Counted from the first letter of the stretch, positions 19,896 through 30,500 are shown. The stretch is DNA of 64,000 nucleotides from Tupaia tana (GCA_026018925.1 JAKSZU010000009.1:33588583-33652582); one strand, 5' to 3'. The notes: generated from the sequence alone by a model not told the origin. Made by a program: numbers and translations.

Positions 19896-20068
19896 TTCAT
19901 TATCAGAACTTTTGAATTTTACTTCTTTTTTTAAAATTCTACTTCTTAAATGTTTTTTATTATATTTCCACTTCTCTATATATCCATTGTCACCACCCAA
20001 ACTTGTCTGGTACCATCACTTCTTAACGGTAGTGCTCAAATAGCCTCTTTTTAAAAAAGTTTATTTAT

Positions 20069-20321
20069 GGAGGCCAGCAGATGGCAGAGTGGTTACATTG
20101 CTGGACTCCCACATGGCCAACCACAGTTCAAGTCCCAGACCTGGTGGCTTGAAAATTACACCAGGCAAGTGTGAATGTGTGCCCAAGATCCCAGGAGGAG
20201 AATGGGTTGTGGTGTGGTCATCCCGCAAGGGAGTGATTTCTCACTTTCCCTCTCATTGTTTCTGTCTCTGTCTCTCTCTCTGACAAGCACACATGCCCTA
20301 TGACAAAAACTTCTAAAAAAA
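20069..20321 (+). mobile_element. tSINE-B
   Basis: Head ggccagcagatggcagagtg, body and CT tract complete. Flanked by gtttatttat (about 20058) and gtttatttac (about 20322). Confidence 0.83.
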
Positions 20322-20332
20322 TGTTTATTTAC

Positions 20333-20525
20333 AGGGTCAGCAAGTGGCATAGTGGTTAAGGCACTGAATTCCCACATGACTGACTGCGGTTTGAGTTCCC
20401 AATACTTGAAAATCAGTCCTGAGAAGGGTCTGTGGCCTAGCCATCCTACCTGAGGGTGATCTCTCACTTTCCCTCTCTTTGTCTCTTTCCAGGGAGTGCA
20501 CATGCCCTATGACAAAAAAACTTCA
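20333..20525 (+). mobile_element. tSINE-B, internally shortened
   Basis: Complete head (gggtcagcaagtggcatagt), but the body lacks the usual gagaatggaggagaaggg region. Tail tatgacaaaaaaact. Lies in tandem after the preceding SINE. Confidence 0.72.
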
Positions 20526-20742
20526 AAGTATATTTATTTCTCTCATGAGAGAGACAGAAAGAGACAGAAAAAGAGAAAGAGCACAACTTCCCTTCCCCCT
20601 CAGCCAGCCTGATCACAAGCATGTGTGCATATGACTGGTGTGTATAGGAAGGCCTCTGAACACAAGCCTGGGGGACCTTGTCATGTGGATCCAGCATCAG
20701 AGAGCATTATGTTATTGCTTTGCCATCATTTGCCCCTCTAAT
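20526..20742 (-). mobile_element. tSINE-C, minus strand
   Basis: Reversed CT tract (gagagacagaaagagacaga), then the body caggaaggcctctgaacaca-like and head-end ttgctttgccatcatttgcc. Confidence 0.65.
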
Positions 20743-20891
20743 AGGCTCTTAACTGGTGTCTTTGTCTCCGGTTCCCTTACCCCAATCTGTTTCCTACAGG
20801 ACTGCCGATGATGTCTCCAAACCATGATCACACTATTTCCCTGGTTATAACTCCTCAATGGATTTTCTGTGCTCTAACATTCAGTATCCTG

Positions 20892-21125
20892 GGCCAGCCC
20901 GTGGCCTAGTGGTTGAGGGAGCCAGGTCCCACATGGCTGATCATGTGATTTGAGTCCTGACCAGAAGCTTGGGGAAATACTAGTTGTGTGTGCATGCCCA
21001 AAGTCCCCCTGGGATGAACAGATGAAGGATAAAAGCTTATGGTTTGATGTCCTGTTAGGGGTGCTTACCCTTCCCTCTCTGTTGAGCACCTGTGCCCTCT
21101 GGCAAAATAAAAATAAATAAATAAA
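20892..21125 (+). mobile_element. tSINE-D
   Basis: Head ggccagcccgtggcctagtg defines this subfamily. The tail is an aaaataaataaat repeat. Flanked by ttcagtatcct at about 20880-20890 and 21128-21138. Confidence 0.82.
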
Positions 21126-21239
21126 GTTCAGTATCCTTACTCTGCTCTATAGAGTCCTTCATCCTCTGGCTCCTGCCTGCCTTGCCAGATTCAGCTTGGC
21201 CTGCTCTCCCTTTAGATCTTTTTAGTTGAGACTTCGTTT

Positions 21240-21320
21240 TTTATATATAAATTTTTAATTTTATTATTATTTTGTGCATTCAATCACTATACATCATTTG
21301 GCTTGCAAAGAAGAATAAAG
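21240..21320 (-). mobile_element. Short 3' end of a LINE-1 relative
   Basis: tgcattcaatcactatacat on the plus strand is the reversed shared 3' motif, preceded by an attttattattatttt tail. A severely 5'-truncated copy inserted in L2. Confidence 0.6.
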
Positions 21321-22020
21321 TACACATTCTTTCATCACTGGATCTTTGCATGTGCTTTTTCCTCTTTCTGATCCACTATTCATTTATTCATTCCAAAAAT
21401 ATTTATGGACTGTATAGCAGTACTTCTGCACTATTCTACTACTGGAGAGATACAGTAGCAAACAAAGCTTCCCATGCTTGTGAAGCTTGCATTGTAAAAG
21501 GAAGAAAGAGATGAAAAATAATAAAAATAATAAGTAAGCAAACTGCATAGTGTTTTTTTATTTTTACATTTTTCCACAAACATTTACTTTACATATCAAA
21601 AAACTTTTACTCATACTCCATAGTTCTTGACAGTTAATAAACAACTTTCAAAATTTCAAAATACTGAATTTTAAAGATAATGTTCAAAATATTTCTTGTA
21701 ATTTTGTATAAGTTTGTTTGTGACTCTATAACAACAGAGACAGTATGGTTTTAAATATTTTTGAGAAAATATTTACATGTCAACTACTCAAATTGTTGAA
21801 AAGCAAATGCCCAGCACACGAGTCATACATAAACCTTCATAAACCTTTTCAATTCAACCCTGCCCAAGTATTCTGTGATATACCATCTGCTAGCAAAGAT
21901 CAATCTCTTTCTTCCTTCAAAGGCTTTCTCAAGATAATCCTATGGTGTGGTTGCTCTTTTGCAATCTCTACTGATTACAATGCTGGAATGGAAAAGTCCA
22001 GGTTATTTTATGTTATAAAT

Positions 22021-22289
22021 TTTTTTTTCTTTTTTTTTGGAGAGGTTTTTGCTCTAGGGTGCGTGCACTTGCCCGACAGACAGAGAGAGACAGAGAGACA
22101 GAAAGCGAGAAATCGCCCCCCAGGGGGGATGGCCACGCCGCAATCCCTTTTCCTCCATTCTCCTCTAGGGATCTTGGGCATGCACACACATGCGCCCGGC
22201 GTGAGTTTAAGCCACCGGGTCCGGGACTCGAACCACAGTTGACTATGTGGGAGTCCAGCGACATAGCCATTATGCTAACTGCTGGTCCC
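22021..22289 (-). mobile_element. tSINE-A in HAL1-b
   Basis: Complete minus-strand copy flanked by tttatgttataaat at 22007-22020 and 22290-22303 (exact). Confidence 0.9.
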
Positions 22290-22924
22290 TTTATGTTATA
22301 AATTCTTTCATATATCTTCTCTGATCCTCTCTGCCAGGCAGAACTATTTACCAGGCCATCTTTCTAAGAGCTTCTGTTGGCTTACTTGAGATGACCTTAG
22401 TTCCATAGTTTCCTGATTAATCTTCAGATATGACATTCTGGTCAAAGCCCTGTCCAATAATGAGTATTTCCAATTTCTGATTCAATGCAACAAGCATTAT
22501 TGAACTTATACAGGTAACCCTTCTGCCACAAAATAAGAATATTCCCAAATATTTTCCAATTCCAGAGGGTTCATTTCTTTCCATTTAAAGAAACAAACAT
22601 GAAGAAAAAACATTTTAACAAATTGCTAAACACATCAACAACTCAGAAGAAAGTAAAATGCTTAAATTGGAAAAACAAAGCATAGTAAAAAAAAATCAGT
22701 AATGTTTTACTCAAAATTCATTAAATTCTATTTCTCCAGTTCAGTCTTATGTTCAAACTCTCTTCTGTTGAATATACAGTGTTACTGTGGTTCAATCTTT
22801 CCCTTCAAATCCTGGAAGGTAACATTCAATGTTATTATTGATATTTCTTCTTCATAACGTTAAATTGGTCATTTTCTTGGTTGCCTTTTATTCTCTTATT
22901 TATGTTTCTTTAGTTTTCCTGATA

Positions 22925-23963
22925 GAGCACTCCTTTCAGAACTTCTTGAAGAGTGGGTCTGCTATTGGCAAATTCTTTCAGTCTTGTTTATCTGATAATG
23001 TTTTTATCCTTTCTTTCCATATGAAAGATAATTGGCAAATTCTTTCAGGTCTTGTTTATCTGAGGATGTTTTTATCCTTTCTTTCCATATGAAAAGATAA
23101 TCTTGTAGGGTGTAGTATTCTTGGTTGAAACTGTTTTTTAACACTGAATATATTTTCCCATTCTTTCCTTGCTTGCATTGTTTCTGATGAGAAGTCTGAA
23201 GTTAGCCTGATTGGATAACCTTTATAAGTAACCTGATGTTTCTCTCTTGTCAATTTTAGTATCTTGTCTTTGTAGATTTGGCCAGTCTTGCTATGATGTG
23301 CCTTGGAGAAGATCTTCTTGGGTTGATTCTATTAGGGGTCCTTTGTATTTCTTGGGTCTGGATATTTAAATGCCTCTCTAGATTTGGAAAGTTTTCTTCC
23401 AAGATTTCATGGAATAGATTATCAATTCCCTTATTAGTTTCTTCACCTTCTGGGATACTGATTATCCGTTATGTTTGGGTGCTTAATGGTGTCTAGTATT
23501 TCTCATATAGTATTCTCATTTTGGGGGGTTATTTTCTCATTTTTTAGTTGTTTTTTTCTAGATCAGAGGTTTTGCCTTCCACATCTGAGATTTGATTTTC
23601 TGCATGGACTAATCTGCTTTTAATACTTTTGAGGGAGGTTTTGATTTCCTGAATGGCAGCCTTCATCTCAAATAGCTCCATTTGATTATTTTTTATGGTG
23701 TGTATTTCCTCTTTCAGATCATGGAAGAACTTCAACCTGGAATTTGTTGTCTCTTTTCTCCTGCATCTTCTGGAGTTCATTATCTCTCAGCTTTTGTATC
23801 TCATTAGTTTCGTAAGTACGAATATTCTGAATTCTCTACCAGACATTTCCACGAGTTCTGCTGTACTGTCTGTGGATGATAAGGGATTGTTTTTTTCCCT
23901 TAGGGGAGAGATATGTTCTTGGTTTCTCATGTTTCTTGTGCCTCTGCGGTGGTTTCTGGTCAT
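22925..23963 (-). pseudogene. HAL1-b ORF1, broken, with a 66-bp tandem duplication
   Basis: The ATG at 23963 gives MTRNHRRGTRNMRNQEHISP. The coiled coil is readable (FFHDLKEEIHTIKNNQMEL, SIKSRLVHAENQISDVEGKT). The C-terminal domain (TREKHQVTYKGYPIRLTSDF, RILHPTRLSF) follows with frame changes. Positions 22968-23033 and 23034-23099 are near-identical direct repeats of 66 bases (22 codons) within the C-terminal domain coding region, a local duplication not seen in the other copies. Confidence 0.87.
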
Positions 23964-23986
23964 TCTGTGACAAAACCTGTCCTCCA

Positions 23987-24192
23987 CTTGTCTGAATATT
24001 TTGGCATTCTAGAAGATGAAGTTTAGAGCATAGCTTTCCTGAACAGGCCAGGACACACCTCAGCTTTAAAATAACTTCTTGTCTGAATATTTTGGGAGTC
24101 TAAAAGATGAAATTTAGAGCATAGCTTCCCTGAACAGGCCAGGACACACCTCAGCTTTAAAATGGCTTCTTGTCTGAATATTTCAGGAGCCT
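23987..24192 (-). promoter_or_regulatory. HAL1-b (minus-strand copy) 5' monomers, 91-bp period
   Basis: The block cttgtctgaatattt starts at 23987, 24078 and 24169, so two full 91-bp units and a partial one. Each contains gaacaggccaggacacacct. They lie within about 25 bases of the ORF1 start, giving an unusually short 5' UTR. Confidence 0.85.
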
Positions 24193-24274
24193 ACTGCATA
24201 GTGTTTTAAAAAGTTCTACTTGCTATAGAAAAAAAGAAAAAAGTAGAGAGCAAGGTAAGTGGAATCAAAAAGCA

Positions 24275-24480
24275 CAGAGAAGGGAACTAGATAGTGACAC
24301 AGTAGTAATACAACTGGACTCACAAGGGGAAGGTCCTGGGTTCATGTCCCAAGGCCTTCCTGAGTATCCTGGGCATGTGCCAAGATTCAGGCTGGCTGAG
24401 GCTTGGGGTTAATTGTGGCATGAAAATCCTGTTGGGGTGTACTCTCTTTCTGAAGAAGCAAACTTTCCAAAAGGAATGGA
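24275..24480 (+). mobile_element. tSINE-C-like element, diverged
   Basis: Head-like gatagtgacacagtagtaat, ggttcatgtcccaaggcctt, and body ttcctgagtatcctgggcat match the other C copies (53977, 62244). Confidence 0.55.
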
Positions 24481-25290
24481 GAGGGGGATGTGTGGGTGTA
24501 ATTTTCACTGAAAGGTTAATATTTAAGCAGACTTGAAAAAGGGAAGAATAAAGCATGTGGGCTGCTTGTGTGCCCTTTTTCATCAATGCAGACCTTTGGG
24601 AAAGCAGTGCAGGCCTAGGCCTGGTGCAGTCTCCTGTCAGGGTAGAATAAGAAGAGAGTGCAGGAGGACATAGACCCACCAGTGCCTTTGCATTGCTTTG
24701 ACTTTGGCTACGCAGCACTGGTTGCTTCTGGTGGGATCGCTGGTGAATACAAAAGTGGGTAGTATGTCATCCCCTACTGCTGGGCGCCTCTTTAGAGGTT
24801 TAGCAGACCTGGGAGCCTATCAGTTGTCTCAGGATCTAAGGATCGTTTGGGTTTTCCTAGCTACATCTGGGGACCTTGACTGATGTTATAGGAATGAGAT
24901 TCTATCACTCTGGAGAATTTAATGCCTGTGGGTTTGATTGTGGATGCCAGTTTGCTGATGGTCAGCAAAGGTGGAATGAGTACGTTGAGACCTCATTAGT
25001 AATAGTCACGTCCCAACTTGGGCTCATGAAAAATTAAAAATCTCCAGACTTTCATTATTTTCAGTGTATTAAGAGAAATAAGAGTAGCATTTTTACATTT
25101 TATGACATTTAACTTAAAAACAACAGCAACAAAATGACACTGCATTTGGTGGGGCAAAAATTACTCGTGATCATTACAGCTCTACAGAGGTGACAAGTAT
25201 ATAACACAAAAGCCACAAAGATTCAATTCTTGATTATTAATGTGACCTCTTTCTGGGTCAGTGGGTAAAATCTCAAGGGGCAAAAATACA
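24481..25290. other. Nothing recognised
   Basis: No gene, repeat family or RNA gene that I can support. The open frames here are short and without known motifs. Confidence 0.45.
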
Positions 25291-25299
25291 TGTGGGGGC

Positions 25300-25554
25300 G
25301 GGACCAGCAGTTAGCGTAATGGCTATGTCGCTGGACTCCCACGTAGTCGACCGCGGTTCGAGTCCCGGACCCGGCGGCTTAAACTCACGCTGGGCGCGTG
25401 TGCGTGCGTGCCCAAGATCCCGAGAGGAGAAGGGATTGCGGCGTGGCCATCCCCCCTGGGGGGTGATTTCTCGCTTTCTATCTCTCTGTCTCTCTCTGTC
25501 TGTCTGGCAAGCGCACGCGCCCTATAGCAAAAACCTCTCCAAAAAAAAAAAAAA
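25300..25554 (+). mobile_element. tSINE-A, very young copy
   Basis: Keeps intact CpGs and promoter boxes (ttagcgtaatgg, ggttcgagtcc). Flanked by aaaatacatgtgggggc at 25283-25299 and 25555-25571 (exact, 17 bp). Confidence 0.92.
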
Positions 25555-25739
25555 AAAATACATGTGGGGGCCTAAAACTCCATTCCCTGCTAAGAGAAAT
25601 GATGTAAATAAAGCTCTGGATGAGATTCAGGGTGTCTGTTTTTTTGCTCATCTTAGAGCACAGGCGTATCTTGAAATTACATTAAATGAAATGTCAATGA
25701 AAATACAGTTTATTATAAGAAAAAAAAGGATTAAGCGTG

Positions 25740-26290
25740 TGAATGTCTGAGGGAAGCACATTTTAGGGAGAAGCAGCAGCCAGTGTAAACCTGTGTGTGG
25801 GAAGCTTGTGTGCTGTGTTTGAGGAATAGCAAGCAGTACAATGATATGGCTGGAATGGAATGAGCAAGGGCAAGCATGGTAGGGGAAGGTTCCAAAAAAG
25901 CAGATGGAGGCTAGGTCATAAAGGAGTTGGTAGGCCCCCTCCTTGAGTTTAGTTGTTTTTTGTTTTTCTGAATGAGATATGAAGCTGTTGGAGGGGTTTG
26001 AGTAGAGCAGCTCCATGATCTAGTTTATTTTATAAAACAACCCTTCTGTCTACTATGTTGGCAATAGACTTTAAGGGGGAAGATGGGGAGGTGGAAGCAT
26101 GGAGATGGTCAGGAGGCTACTACAGTAATCCAAGTGAGCAATGACAGTGGTTACAGCCAGAGTAGTAGCAGTAAAGATGATGCAAAGGGATGCAAAGGAA
26201 TTATGGGTGTACTTTGACAGTACAACCCTCTGGACTTGCTGGTTGGATATAGAGTGTGAGCAGGGACATATCCAGTATGTAGAGCCTGAA
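25740..26290 (-). mobile_element. L2 LINE fragment, minus strand
   Basis: Reversed L2 wording: gctgttggaggggtttgagt, gctccatgatctagtttatt, aggaggctactacagtaatc. Decayed; may be the same original copy as the fragment at 29196. Confidence 0.68.
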
Positions 26291-26334
26291 AATTACATAA
26301 TTTGTGGGGTCTTGTTTTTAAAAAATACAAAATA

Positions 26335-26862
26335 GGGACCAGCAAATGGCATAATGGTTATGTTGCTGGACTCCCACGTAGTCGACTGCAGTTCAAGCCC
26401 TGGACCCAGTGGCTTAAAATTCATGTTGGGGGGACCAGCAGTTAGCGTAATGGCTATGTCGCTGGACTCCCACGTAGTCGACCGCGGTTCGAGTCCCGGA
26501 CCCGGCGGCTTAAACTCACGCCGGGCGCGTGTGCGTGCGTGCCCAGGATCCCGAGAGGAGAATGGAGGAGAAGGGATTGCGGCGTGGCCATCCCCCCTGG
26601 GGGGTGATTTCCTGCTTTCTATCTTTCTGTCTCTCTCTGTCTGTCTGGCGAGCGCACGCGCCCTATAGCAAAAACCTCTCCAAAAAAAGAAAAAAAAAAA
26701 AAAAAATTCATGTTGGGCACATGTGCGTGCATGCCCAAAATCCTGAGAGGACAATGGAGGAGAAGGGACTGTGGCATGACCACCCCCCCCCCCCCGGGGG
26801 GATGATTTCTCGCTTTCTGTCTCTCTGGCAAATGCATGCACCCTATAGCAAAAATCTGTCTT
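26335..26862 (+). mobile_element. tSINE-B interrupted by a tSINE-A
   Basis: The first half (26335-26431) ends at aaaattcatgttggg, and the second half resumes at 26717 with cacatgtgcgtgcatgccca. The flanks are A-rich (aaaatacaaaata / aaaatataaaata). Confidence 0.88.
26432..26701 (+). mobile_element. tSINE-A nested in a tSINE-B
   Basis: A near-consensus young copy duplicated aaaattcatgttggg (26416-26430 and 26702-26716) when it inserted into the middle of the older SINE. Confidence 0.92.
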
Positions 26863-27113
26863 AAAAATATAAAATAAAGTACTAATATGAGTATATATTT
26901 AAAATGAGGAAAACATCACAACAATCAGGCAAGTTTTGCCATGACAAGATGAGTCAGATACTCTAAGATACTATTTGATATGCTGAGATTCATAAACCAT
27001 GTGATTTCACACACATACTCATGGTAGTATTGCTACAAGTTTGTGCCCTATAAGTACAGGAATTTGATGAATTCTGTTTAGTTGAATTCCCATTTAAAAA
27101 GATGAAAGAGTAC

Positions 27114-27836
27114 AGTATTCCCTCCTTATCAATGGGGGATGGGTTCCAAGACCCCTGGGGATGCCTAAATCAGTAGATAGTACCAAATCCAATATATATA
27201 TATATATTTTTTTTTCCTATACATATATATGCCTGCCACAAAGTTTAACTTACAAATTAGGTACAGGCAAAGATTAACAACAACTAATAATAAAATAGGA
27301 CATTTATTTATTTTAAAGAATTCTTTCTTTATTTCCATTTATTATTATTTTTTTAATTTGACCAGAGATAGAAAGAAAGGAAGAAAGCAAGCCACCAGGT
27401 CTGGGACTTTAACTGTGGTTGGCCATGTGGCAATCTGGCACCTTTAACCACTACGCCACCTGCCAGCCCCAAAATAGGACATTTATAATAATATGCATCA
27501 CTACTCTTATACTTCGGGGACTTTATTAAATAAAATAAGGGTTACTTGACCATAAGCACTGTGATGCTGGGACAGTCAATCTGATAACTGAGACAGCTTC
27601 TAAGTGACTAACAGATGGGGAACATACACAGCATGAATACACTCATGCCCCAGGTGGGACAGAGCAAGACAGCATGAGATTTCATCATGCTACTCAGAAT
27701 GGTGTGCAACATAAAACTCGTAAGTTGTTTATTTCTGGAATTTTCCATTTAATATTTTCAGGCCATGGTTGACTATGGATAGCTGAAGCCATGGAAAATA
27801 TAACTATGGATAAAGCAAGTCTAATGTATTCCACAT
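27114..27836. mobile_element. Tigger/MER2-type DNA transposon remnant, split by a SINE
   Basis: The left end cagtattccctccttatcaa and right part (gaattttccatttaatattt, ggccatggttgactatggat, aactatggataaagcaagtc) carry the paired CCGCGG-type end wording of the Tigger/MER2 group. No transposase frame survives, so it is a non-autonomous or internally deleted copy. Confidence 0.7.
27308..27470 (-). mobile_element. tSINE-S inside the Tigger remnant
   Basis: Short form, minus strand, flanked by aaaataggacatttat at 27292-27307 and 27471-27486 (exact). Head end ccacctgccagcccc. Confidence 0.9.
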
Positions 27837-27875
27837 TTGTAATTGACTGGGTATACTGCATTGTCCAGTATATCC

Positions 27876-28137
27876 TTTTTTTAAAAGTTCATGTTATAGG
27901 GCATTTGCCAGAGAGAGAGAGAGTGAGCAAGTGAGAGAGAGAAAGTGAGAAACCACCCTCCCAGGCAAGATGGCCACACTGCAATCCTTTCTCCTGCAGT
28001 CTCCTCAGGGTTTGGGGTATGCACACACACGTGCCATGATTTTCAAGCTGCCTGGTCCAGCACTTGAACCATGTGGTCAGCTTCAGCTATGTGGCATATG
28101 GGACCTAGTGCCTTAATGCCCACACCACCAGCTAGCC
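27876..28137 (-). mobile_element. tSINE-B, minus strand
   Basis: Flanked by tgtccagtata repeats at 27862-27872 and 28139-28149. The CT tract reads gagagagagagagtgagcaa reversed. Confidence 0.83.
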
Positions 28138-28166
28138 CTGTCCAGTATACAACCTACTGGCCCTGT

Positions 28167-28192
28167 CCTGTATGTATGTATGTGTATGTATG

Positions 28193-28283
<91 letters not shown>
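28167..28283. repeat. Compound (TATG)n-(TA)n-(TG)n microsatellite
   Basis: Runs through TATG units, about 22 TA units and about 20 TG units directly abutting the 3' end of a minus-strand SINE, so it likely grew from that SINE's tail. Alternating purine/pyrimidine over about 100 bp can adopt Z-form or cruciform DNA. Confidence 0.95.
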
Positions 28284-28286
<3 letters not shown>

Positions 28287-28500
28287 CTTTTTGCCATAGG
28301 GTATGGGGACTTTTGGACAGAGACAGAGAGAAGGAATATGAGAAATCACCTCCCTGGGGGGATGGCCACACTGTAATCACTTCTCTTCCTGGGATCTTGG
28401 CCACACATGCACATGAACCTGGCATTGTGGCACCAGGACTCGAACTGTGGTTGACCATGTGGGAATCCAGTGCCTTAATCACCACGCCACCTGCTGTCTC
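28284..28500 (-). mobile_element. tSINE-B, minus strand
   Basis: Starts tgctttttgccatagggtat, with body and head complete to cacctgctgtctcc. The microsatellite occupies the position of its poly(A). Confidence 0.82.
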
Positions 28501-28514
28501 CCCCCACCCCCAGT

Positions 28515-29195
28515 ATATTCTTAATAGGAGAGAAATTCTATTTTTATTTAGGCATCAATAAGATCCAAATCTTCTGCATGCAGTTGTATACTTCAGAAGA
28601 ATTTCCCATAGACCAGCTTTGGGCTGTGTGTATTTTGAAGCTTGTGTCACCACTATTGCCTATATATTTCCAGTGCCAAACCCCACTGCACAGATTCATA
28701 TCACAATGTGACTCTGATCCTCTACTATTCTGTCATGATACCAGGCAAGTCAGCAAAGTAGGCTGTAAGGAGTGTTCCAGATCCAGTCTTTCACTGGCAC
28801 AGCAGGTAGTATGCAAGGAAGTGGATGCAAACTATTGGGTCATGGGAAAAGTCATGATGTATTTTTCTATGTTTTTCTATGCAAAAATGCGTCGTGACTT
28901 TTTTGACAACTAAATACAGAAATGTATCGCAGCAAAGTCCAGCTCAATGTATCCTCAACTCAAGTTCACCTAAGCAAGACCTCCAAATTACCCAAGGATG
29001 CTCCAAAGTACCTAACATGAGAGAAAATGTGATGGAAGGAAATTTGGAGTGGAAGAGACAGTGGTTGTAAGTGACTACAGTAATATCTTACTTTCCCCAA
29101 TTTTTCACAAATATATGACAATGTGAACACATTCCTAGGGACCTTCTCAGGGCCTTTGGAATGTGAGGGTCTCTAAAACTAAACATCATCAGCTT
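28515..29195. other. Nothing recognised
   Basis: A 111-codon open frame at 28578-28913 has no known motif and no retrocopy hallmarks. No repeat family identified. Confidence 0.4.
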
Positions 29196-29425
29196 CAGGT
29201 AAAGCTGGCACCAGAGCACTAGATATGGGGTGTGACAGAAAGGTAAGGATGATCCCAACATATTTGGCCCAAGGAATGAGAAGGATGAAGTTGCCAATTA
29301 TTGAGAGTGGTGAAGGCTGCAGGAGGAACAGGTTGCTCAAGTGGAGAGGTGAGGAGGGAAGAGATCAAGGTTCAGCTTGAACATGATTCTTATTAGACAG
29401 CCAACTGGAGATATCAAGTTGCTCT
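29196..29425 (-). mobile_element. L2 LINE fragment, minus strand
   Basis: Reversed L2 wording: aaggatgatcccaacatatt, ggatgaagttgccaattatt, gaaggctgcaggaggaacag, gacagccaactggagatatc. Confidence 0.68.
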
Positions 29426-29596
29426 TCTTACCCTTCCTTTTATAGAAAGGATAAGAATAGACCTATTCCTATTCATCTTTTACAGTTCAGCTCCCTCATC
29501 TGGGACACACTGGCAAGATTAAGATTAGGTCTCCTGTTATGCATTCTATCCTGTACCTCTCCTTTTGTAAGACTCAGCAGCCCTGTGATAGTGACT

Positions 29597-30058
29597 TTAT
29601 TTATTCTTAAAATTTATATATTTCTTCTTTAGAGAGAGATTTTTGCTAGAGGGCATGTACACTTGCCAGAGAGAGACAGAGAGACAGAAAGTGAGAAATC
29701 ACCCCCCAGATGACTCACTCTACTCTTATTTTGGGATTTGGGGCACACATGCACACGCACATGCACCCGGTGTGAGTTTTAAGCCACCAGTTCTGGTACT
29801 CAAACTGTGGTTGACTATGTGGGAGTCCAGCGACATAACCATTACGCCATCTCCTGGTTCTAGATTTATATATTTCTTGAGAGAGAGATAACTAGGCACC
29901 CTCAACAGGGCCTTCATGCCATGATCTACCCCAGCTTCTGCTGGCTTGGATCTCGGGCATGGACATGCATGCCTCGCATGCTTGAGGAGGTTCTGGGACA
30001 TGAACCCAGGACCTTTCCCATGGGTTCATTTGTGTTACTGCTGTGCCACCACCTGGCC
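29597..30058 (-). mobile_element. tSINE-C, minus strand, carrying a tSINE-B in its tail
   Basis: Outer flanks cctgtgatagtga (29582) and cctgtgatgatgt (30059). Body ggcttggatctcgggcatgg, head end gtgccaccacctggcc. The B copy landed at the outer element's A-rich tail. Confidence 0.72.
29627..29863 (-). mobile_element. tSINE-B nested in tSINE-C tail
   Basis: Flanked by atttatatatttctt at 29612-29626 and 29864-29878 (exact). Confidence 0.88.
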
Positions 30059-30280
30059 CCTGTGATGATGTCCTTAATGGTTGTCTCTCCTACACTGCGG
30101 TAGACGAAGCTGGGACTATGCTATCCCTAATGTGTCATCAAGTGCCTGACACTGGGTTTGTTTTCAAGAATTGTTTGTTGAGTAAGTGGAGGTCAAGCAA
30201 CTTTTCCGACTTATGACTATAAAGTGATAGAGCTAAAATTTGTGGGAGCATATTTTTTCCAGTGTGTGAAAAAACAAGCA

Positions 30281-30500
30281 GGGTTGGCCCCACAATGCAG
30301 TGGTTAAGCACTGTACATTAGGAGCCAGATCCCACATGGCTGACTGCAGTTCAAATTCTGGCCCCAGTAGCTTGAAAAACATAGCAAGTACATGTTCAGG
30401 CCTAGAATCCTGATGGGGTTGAGAATGGAGAAAAAAGGATTGTTATGTGACCATGCCCCATTGGTGGGTGCTCTCTATGGTGAGCACAGATGTCAAAAAA
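30281..30500 (+). mobile_element. tSINE-D
   Basis: Head gttggccccacaatgcagtg, then gagccagatcccacatggct. Body shortened, ending before an A-rich tail. Confidence 0.75.

Larger units (their letters stand above)
20745..21420 (+). mobile_element. L2 LINE fragment, split by a tSINE-D
   Basis: ccaatctgtttcctacagga, gatcacactatttccctggt and actcctcaatggattttctg (20785-20870) are L2 wording, resumed after the SINE at 21126 as ctgctctatagagtccttca and later atctttgcatgtgctttttc. Probably the same old L2 as the piece near 17 kb. Confidence 0.6.
21557..24192 (-). mobile_element. HAL1-b, minus strand, near full length
   Basis: Flanked by actgcatagtgtttt at 21542-21556 and 24193-24207, an exact 15-bp target duplication. 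Minus-strand order: 91-bp 5' units (24192-23987), broken ORF1 (23963-22925), long 3' UTR with ttattttgtggcagaagggt (shared with the copy at 13164-15845), and a short T-rich end. A tSINE-A lies in the 3' UTR. There is no ORF2. More decayed than the HAL1-a copy at 6642-9441. Confidence 0.88.
29455..30180 (+). mobile_element. L2 3' region split by nested SINEs
   Basis: Pieces before 29596 and after 30059 (agtgcctgacactgggtttg, attgtttgttgagtaagtgg) resemble the L2 3' end. Weak, decayed match. Confidence 0.45.

Noticed and set aside
23987-24192. CRISPR-like regular repeats
   Set aside because: 91-bp contiguous units without spacers, placed at a LINE 5' end in a mammalian genome.
25300-25375. Functional tRNA gene
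   Set aside because: The head has A- and B-box-like sequence and tRNA-like length, but it is always joined to a SINE body with poly(A) and TSD, and is repeated dozens of times.
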